Assembly: GCA_022771185.1 (NCBI GenBank)
Contig: JALFCJ010000135.1
Span: 1-16,164, forward strand
DNA length: 16,164 nucleotides
Direction of reading: 5' to 3'
Origin: Spirochaetales bacterium
GTDB taxonomy: Bacteria > Spirochaetota > Spirochaetia > Sphaerochaetales > Sphaerochaetaceae
A model generated the notes under the pieces. The model was not told the DNA's origin. It worked only from the letters and a program-made list of their open reading frames with translations, and did not search any database. Shown here one piece after another: positions 13,009 through 16,164 of the stretch (within the stretch, counting starts at the first letter, position 1; the number at the start of each line of letters is the position of its first letter). The translations under genes were made by a program, and so were the position numbers.

Positions 13009-14541
13009 TCAATACTTTGCTAATCCAGCTTTAACATACTCGTCCGTAATCTTCTTTACTTCGCCGTTTAATCTTTCACACTCCTCTTTGCTGTTTGAAA
13101 CGACTTCCCACCTGCACATAGCGTCTTCACTTCGACTTATTCTTTGTGCAACCTGTGCCCATATCTCTCCATCCAGATTTGTAGTAGAGTCAAAAGAGAC
13201 AGGAAGGTTGAATCTCATCAGAGTGGCGTCAAGGTCACTTCCATCATCCATTTCTTTTATGATGAAGGCTCCAAGCTCCTTCATTCTCTTTTCTACCCTG
13301 TCCATTAATTCAGGCATCTTCTCAGGAGCAGCTTCGCAGATAAGAGGCCACTCTCGTTCTCTGAAGAGATTCTCCTCCAGCTTATGTACTCTTTCGTACT
13401 CTTTAGGGTTCTCTTTATATGTCTTTGCCGTCAACAGAGCAAAGAACAAAGTATTTTCTACTGCTGCATATCCTTTTGTATGATCGTTGATATCATAAGG
13501 GAAGTTCATATAATAGTGAGCAGACTCTTCTTCGGAAGCAAAATATCCCTTTTCACAGTTTTCTCTTAGTTTTGCTTTAATAAAAGAATGACCATTTCTT
13601 ATTATGTGGATTTTAGCCCCGCTTTTAGCCATTTCCAATAGTGAGATAGGAATAGCCTTGACATCGGCATAGAAGTCTTTCTTCTCACCCTCGTAGATTT
13701 TTAATAGTTTTGGGGCGATCAAAGCCATATTCAAGCCTGGAACAATCTGCTTTCCGTCTTTATACATTAAATCCAGTCTGTCGCCGTCGCCATCGAAACA
13801 GAATCCGATATCAAAGTCTCCCTTTCTCATAGCACTTCTAGCTGGGGCGATAGATGACTCGATAATAGGATTGGGGTCACCTCCAGGAAATAAGCCGTTT
13901 GGCACCACGTTTCTAGCTTCTATCTCAGCCCCTGCCCTCTCAAAAGCCATGCTTACTTCCGTTCCTGCGCTTCCTGAAAGGAACTCTAGGAGAATCTTCA
14001 TTCCCTTTAAGCTACCTTCCTCTACTCCTGCAAGTTTCATGGAGTATGATATATAAGAATCAAGGTAGTTGATTATCTTCACTTCACCCTTTCTATCTTT
14101 CTCTGGTTTTTCTTCCGTGAGATATATTTCCTTTATCTTTGTTATTCCCCCTTCAGGGCCACACCCCATTGCAAGGGGAAATAGAGAAGGAGCCATAAGC
14201 TTGAGACCTATGTAAGAACCAGGATTATGGGAGGCTGTCACCATGATTCCACCTGACGACGGATTCTTCATACATGAGTAATAAAATTGACAAGTGGAAA
14301 TGGGAAGAGGATTCAATAAAACATCAACACCTGCCTCCAGCAGAGAGTCTTTCAAACTCTCTACGACTTTCGGTGCATAGAGTCTGGCGTCTCTCGAGAG
14401 GACCACAGATTGAGCTTTAAGTATTTTTTTATAGTAGACGGCAACAGCACGAGATAACGAATTAAGGTTCTCGTCTGATAGTTTATCTATCTTGGTCCTG
14501 ATGTCATAAGGCTTGAACATTCCTAGGTTGAGATCTTTCAT
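13009..14541 (-). CDS. Divergent phosphohexomutase (phosphomannomutase-like) lacking the standard phosphate loop
   Basis: Alpha-D-phosphohexomutase family protein of 510 residues. The N-terminus has MFKPYDIRT (8-16). The catalytic loop is VTASHNPGSYIGLKL with Ser104, and the metal loop DGDGDR is intact at 250-255, so phosphoryl transfer chemistry is expected. Two parts are unusual. The sugar-binding loop reads SEEESAHYYM rather than GGExSGHxxF. The final domain has RWEVVSNSKEECERL where the phosphate-binding RPSNTEP or RPSGTEP loop would be. It is also 50-60 residues longer than the plain PMM/PGM at 2104. These changes suggest a specialised substrate. A good Shine-Dalgarno (AAGGAG) precedes ATG 14541. 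A DeoR regulator follows 6 bases after the stop, pointing to sugar-induced expression. The exact reaction is not predictable. Confidence 0.85.
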   Translation of the reverse strand: MKDLNLGMFKPYDIRTKIDKLSDENLNSLSRAVAVYYKKILKAQSVVLSRDARLYAPKVVESLKDSLLEAGVDVLLNPLPISTCQFYYSCMKNPSSGGIMVTASHNPGSYIGLKLMAPSLFPLAMGCGPEGGITKIKEIYLTEEKPEKDRKGEVKIINYLDSYISYSMKLAGVEEGSLKGMKILLEFLSGSAGTEVSMAFERAGAEIEARNVVPNGLFPGGDPNPIIESSIAPARSAMRKGDFDIGFCFDGDGDRLDLMYKDGKQIVPGLNMALIAPKLLKIYEGEKKDFYADVKAIPISLLEMAKSGAKIHIIRNGHSFIKAKLRENCEKGYFASEEESAHYYMNFPYDINDHTKGYAAVENTLFFALLTAKTYKENPKEYERVHKLEENLFREREWPLICEAAPEKMPELMDRVEKRMKELGAFIIKEMDDGSDLDATLMRFNLPVSFDSTTNLDGEIWAQVAQRISRSEDAMCRWEVVSNSKEECERLNGEVKKITDEYVKAGLAKY

Positions 14542-14561
14542 TTCAGTCTCCTTACAAAGAG

Positions 14562-14612
14562 AATATATCTAAAACGAAAGAATAGCAAAGGTTATTTTCA
14601 CTTACGAAAGAA
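14562..14612 (-). promoter_or_regulatory. Promoter region with two ACGAAAGAA direct repeats, likely DeoR operator
   Basis: The 9-base sequence ACGAAAGAA (TTCTTTCGT on the coding strand) occurs at 14574-14582 and at 14604-14612, exactly 30 bases apart (about three helical turns). A -10 candidate TATATT (minus strand, 14562-14567) lies just downstream of the inner copy, which would fall between the -35 and -10 elements. TTTCG-type direct repeats are what several DeoR-family sugar repressors recognise. The adjacent regulator gene makes autoregulation of this operon likely. The -35 is poor. Confidence 0.5.
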
Positions 14613-14651
14613 AAACCATACATTCCTTCTTTCATTTGAAAGTATGTATGG
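14611..14651 (-). terminator. Terminator after the aldo/keto reductase
   Basis: On the minus strand a long stem, CCATACAT/ATGTATGG (14644-14651 with 14616-14623) enclosing CTTTC-AAAT-GAAAG with internal bulges, is followed by TTTTTC. It lies 23 bases beyond the reductase stop. Its T run abuts the outer operator-like repeat of the next operon, so the two signals are tightly packed. Confidence 0.85.
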
Positions 14652-14673
14652 CTTTTCCAGTATTCAAAGAATT

Positions 14674-15783
14674 TTATAAGAGTATTTCTGAGGCCTTCTT
14701 GAGGTTATCTCTGATAGCAATATGCTGAGGGCAGGCTTCTTCGCATTTACCGCACTTTATACATTTATCAGGGAACTTCCTTCCTTTATTTGTTACAAGT
14801 GCCTTGAACTGATCTTTAGCCCTCTCTTTGTTGTTGTAAAGAAGAACAGTGTTTAAGGCTGCAAAGGAGCCACTGACACCAATATCCATTGGGCATACCT
14901 TTGCACAGTAGTCACACTTAGTGCATGGAACTGAAGGGAGAGCATCAAATACTTCCCTTGCTCTTTCGATGGTATCATTCTGCTCCTGAGTTAGCCCCTG
15001 GAAGTTCCACATAGTCTTTACATTATCTCCAAGCATCTCAAGGTTGCTCATCCCCGATAGAACAGTCATTACACCATCGAGAGACGCGGCAAAGCGGATA
15101 GCCCAGGAAGCGGGGGATGCATTTGGGTCTGCTTCTTTAAATACTTTCTTCACTTCAGGATGAGGATCAGAAAGGAGTCCACCCTTTACAGGCTCCATTA
15201 CGATAATCTTCTTATTGTGCTTTCTTGCTACTTCCCAGCACTTTCTTGACTGGACTTTAGGATTCTCCCAATCCGCCCAGTTTATCTGGAGTTGCACGAA
15301 TTCAGCTTCAGGATGCCTTGTAAGAATATCATCCAAGACTTCAGGAGAGTCATGGAAAGAGAAGCCAAGATGATGAATCAAGCCTTCTTCCTTTTTCTTC
15401 AAGAAATAATCCCAAAGCCCCCACTCTTCAAAGGTCTTGGCGCTGTCTTTGTTTAGGGCATGCAAAAGATAGAAGTCGAAATAACCTGCTCCTGTACGCT
15501 CTAGCGAAATATCGAGTTCCCTCTCAGCGTCTTCTTTCGTTTTGCAGCCACTCCAGATAGCACACTTTGTAGCCAAGTAGTAAGACTTTCGTGGATAACG
15601 GTCGACAAGGGCTTCTTTTATTGCCTCTTCGCTTCCAGGATATGCAAAGGCGGTGTCAAAATAATTGAATCGAGAAACCATAAAAGCATCTACAAGCTTT
15701 TTTGTCTCCTCAAGGTCGATTCCATCTCCTTTTCTTGGGAGCCTCATCATTCCAAATCCAAGTCTTCCTACTGTTTTATCCAA
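14674..15783 (-). CDS. Aldo/keto reductase with two C-terminal 4Fe-4S motifs
   Basis: Aldo/keto reductase barrel with a ferredoxin-like tail, a type common in anaerobes. The barrel has the catalytic tetrad Asp43 and Tyr48 (FDTAFAYPGSEEA), Lys73 (LATKC) and His108 (FDFYLLHA). The tail has CxxCxxCxxxCP at Cys287/290/293/297 and again at Cys341/344/347/351, enough for two 4Fe-4S clusters, which would pass electrons between a carbonyl/alcohol couple and a ferredoxin-like partner. Length 369 fits this subgroup. The start is TTG at 15783, supported by GGAGG placed 7 bases upstream and by the absence of a nearer ATG. It is a single gene ending in a strong terminator. Substrate and partner are unknown; sugars or small aldehydes are plausible. 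Confidence 0.92.
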   Translation of the reverse strand: MDKTVGRLGFGMMRLPRKGDGIDLEETKKLVDAFMVSRFNYFDTAFAYPGSEEAIKEALVDRYPRKSYYLATKCAIWSGCKTKEDAERELDISLERTGAGYFDFYLLHALNKDSAKTFEEWGLWDYFLKKKEEGLIHHLGFSFHDSPEVLDDILTRHPEAEFVQLQINWADWENPKVQSRKCWEVARKHNKKIIVMEPVKGGLLSDPHPEVKKVFKEADPNASPASWAIRFAASLDGVMTVLSGMSNLEMLGDNVKTMWNFQGLTQEQNDTIERAREVFDALPSVPCTKCDYCAKVCPMDIGVSGSFAALNTVLLYNNKERAKDQFKALVTNKGRKFPDKCIKCGKCEEACPQHIAIRDNLKKASEILL

Positions 15784-15862
15784 ATCAATTCCTCCGAAAA
15801 TAAAGGTTTATTTCTTAATTGATAACTATTTTTTCCATAAAAGGAAAGACAATCAGGGAAAA

Positions 15863-15919
15863 ATGATGTCATTCGTCATATTTGCCTTCTTGATATTGTT
15901 TCTTATTTGGCTATTATAG
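15863..15919 (+). CDS. Possible 18-residue hydrophobic peptide
   Basis: The open frame ATG ATG ... TAG encodes 18 residues, almost all hydrophobic (MMSFVIFAFLILFLIWLL), preceded by CAGGGAAAA, a weak Shine-Dalgarno. The composition is that of a tiny membrane peptide, as in some toxin or small regulatory peptides. However, a frame this short can occur by chance, no convincing promoter was found, and it lies in the gap beside an insertion sequence end. Treat as speculative. Confidence 0.2.
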   Translation: MMSFVIFAFLILFLIWLL

Positions 15920-15987
15920 ACCAAGAGGTGAGGCAGGTGAAAAAGGTAGAGAAAGATATGACGAAGAGGGATATACAATACATATAA

Positions 15988-16034
15988 AACCCGAGATAGA
16001 TTCCATCCTTTTAAGGTGGAATATGAATCGGGTT
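15988..16034. mobile_element. Terminal imperfect hairpin of an IS200/IS605-type element (right end)
   Basis: Arms AACCCGA (15988-15994) and TCGGGTT (16028-16034) pair perfectly. Inside them, after an unpaired internal loop, TTCCA/TGGAA and CC/GG pair around a TTTTAA loop with a bulged T at 16006. The transposase stop codon (16033-16035 on the plus strand) overlaps the outer arm. IS200/IS605 elements lack inverted terminal repeats and carry subterminal hairpins like this for single-strand recognition by TnpA. It could also help terminate transposase transcription, since TTTTATATG follows on the minus strand. The exact cleavage site is not determined. Confidence 0.6.
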
Positions 16035-16164
16035 AACCTTGGTTCATGATGTATTCCTTAAGACGCTCAGCGCTTACATTGCCAACTGATGAGCAGAAGT
16101 AGCCTCTTGTCCAGAGATGGTGTTCTTTCCAATAGAACTTTCTGAGATAGCTGTAATACGATTT
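16033..16164 (-). CDS. tnpA: IS200/IS605-family transposase TnpA, C-terminal part (5' end outside window)
   Basis: The last 43 residues of a reading frame that enters from the right edge. LRKFYWKEHHLWTRGYF is followed by SSVGNVSAERLKEYIMNQG, which matches the C-terminal helix region of Y1 HUH-type IS200 transposases (pattern LRKxxWxxHLWxxGYFxxTxGxVxxExIxxYI). The nuclease HUH motif and most of the protein lie outside. These enzymes move single-stranded circular copies and insert without target duplication. The visible part has no frameshift. Whether the element is intact, or has an accompanying tnpB, cannot be seen here. Confidence 0.85.
   Translation of the reverse strand, partial: KSYYSYLRKFYWKEHHLWTRGYFCSSVGNVSAERLKEYIMNQG

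Overview
The window looks like chromosomal DNA of a low-to-moderate GC (roughly 40-45% by eye) anaerobic bacterium. Fermentative enzymes, an aldo/keto reductase with ferredoxin-type clusters, a solitary diaminopropionate ammonia-lyase, stand-alone RlmK-type methyltransferase and a mostly housekeeping gene set would suit a host-associated spirochaete of the Treponema/Sphaerochaeta type. That placement is inference from overall feel; no marker gene in the window proves it. UGA, UAA and UAG all act as stops and Shine-Dalgarno sequences (AGGAG/GGAGG) precede most genes.

Layout, left to right. 1-1538 (minus): an RlmK-like 23S rRNA methyltransferase whose reading frame continues without a break into a long Arg/Asp/Ser/Tyr-rich repetitive tail and leaves the window. 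1622-3447 (plus): a small protein of unknown function and, 2 bases later, a phosphomannomutase/phosphoglucomutase, closed by a strong terminator. 3585-4634 (plus): a two-gene cassette of unrecognised proteins behind an AT-rich promoter region with an inverted repeat. 4734-7315 (plus): an iron-type alcohol dehydrogenase and an aldehyde dehydrogenase in one operon, closed by a terminator. 7351-8298 and 8474-10195 (minus): a 3-hydroxyacyl-CoA dehydrogenase-like enzyme and a PgcA-type phosphoglucomutase, each with its own terminator. 10196-10443: a regulatory region with phased GTTGCA/GCAACA repeats. 10444-11688 (plus): diaminopropionate ammonia-lyase. 11911-11983: tRNA-Asn with promoter and terminator. 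12229-14541 (minus): a divergent phosphohexomutase followed by a DeoR-type regulator, with likely operator repeats upstream. 14674-15783 (minus): aldo/keto reductase with two 4Fe-4S motifs. 16033-16164 (minus): the 3' end of an IS200-type transposase with a terminal imperfect hairpin.

How the genes fit together. Three different members of the alpha-D-phosphohexomutase superfamily lie within 12.5 kb. They would interconvert 1- and 6-phosphorylated hexoses for glycolysis and for cell-envelope sugars. One of them lacks the usual C-terminal phosphate-binding signature and is paired with a DeoR sugar-phosphate-type regulator. The alcohol/aldehyde dehydrogenase pair, the hydroxyacyl-CoA dehydrogenase-like protein and the aldo/keto reductase suggest redox balancing on aldehydes and short acyl chains. 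No phage module, CRISPR array or recognisable defence operon was seen. The least explained parts are the methyltransferase tail, the 3585-4634 cassette, the atypical phosphohexomutase and several well-formed regulatory repeats.
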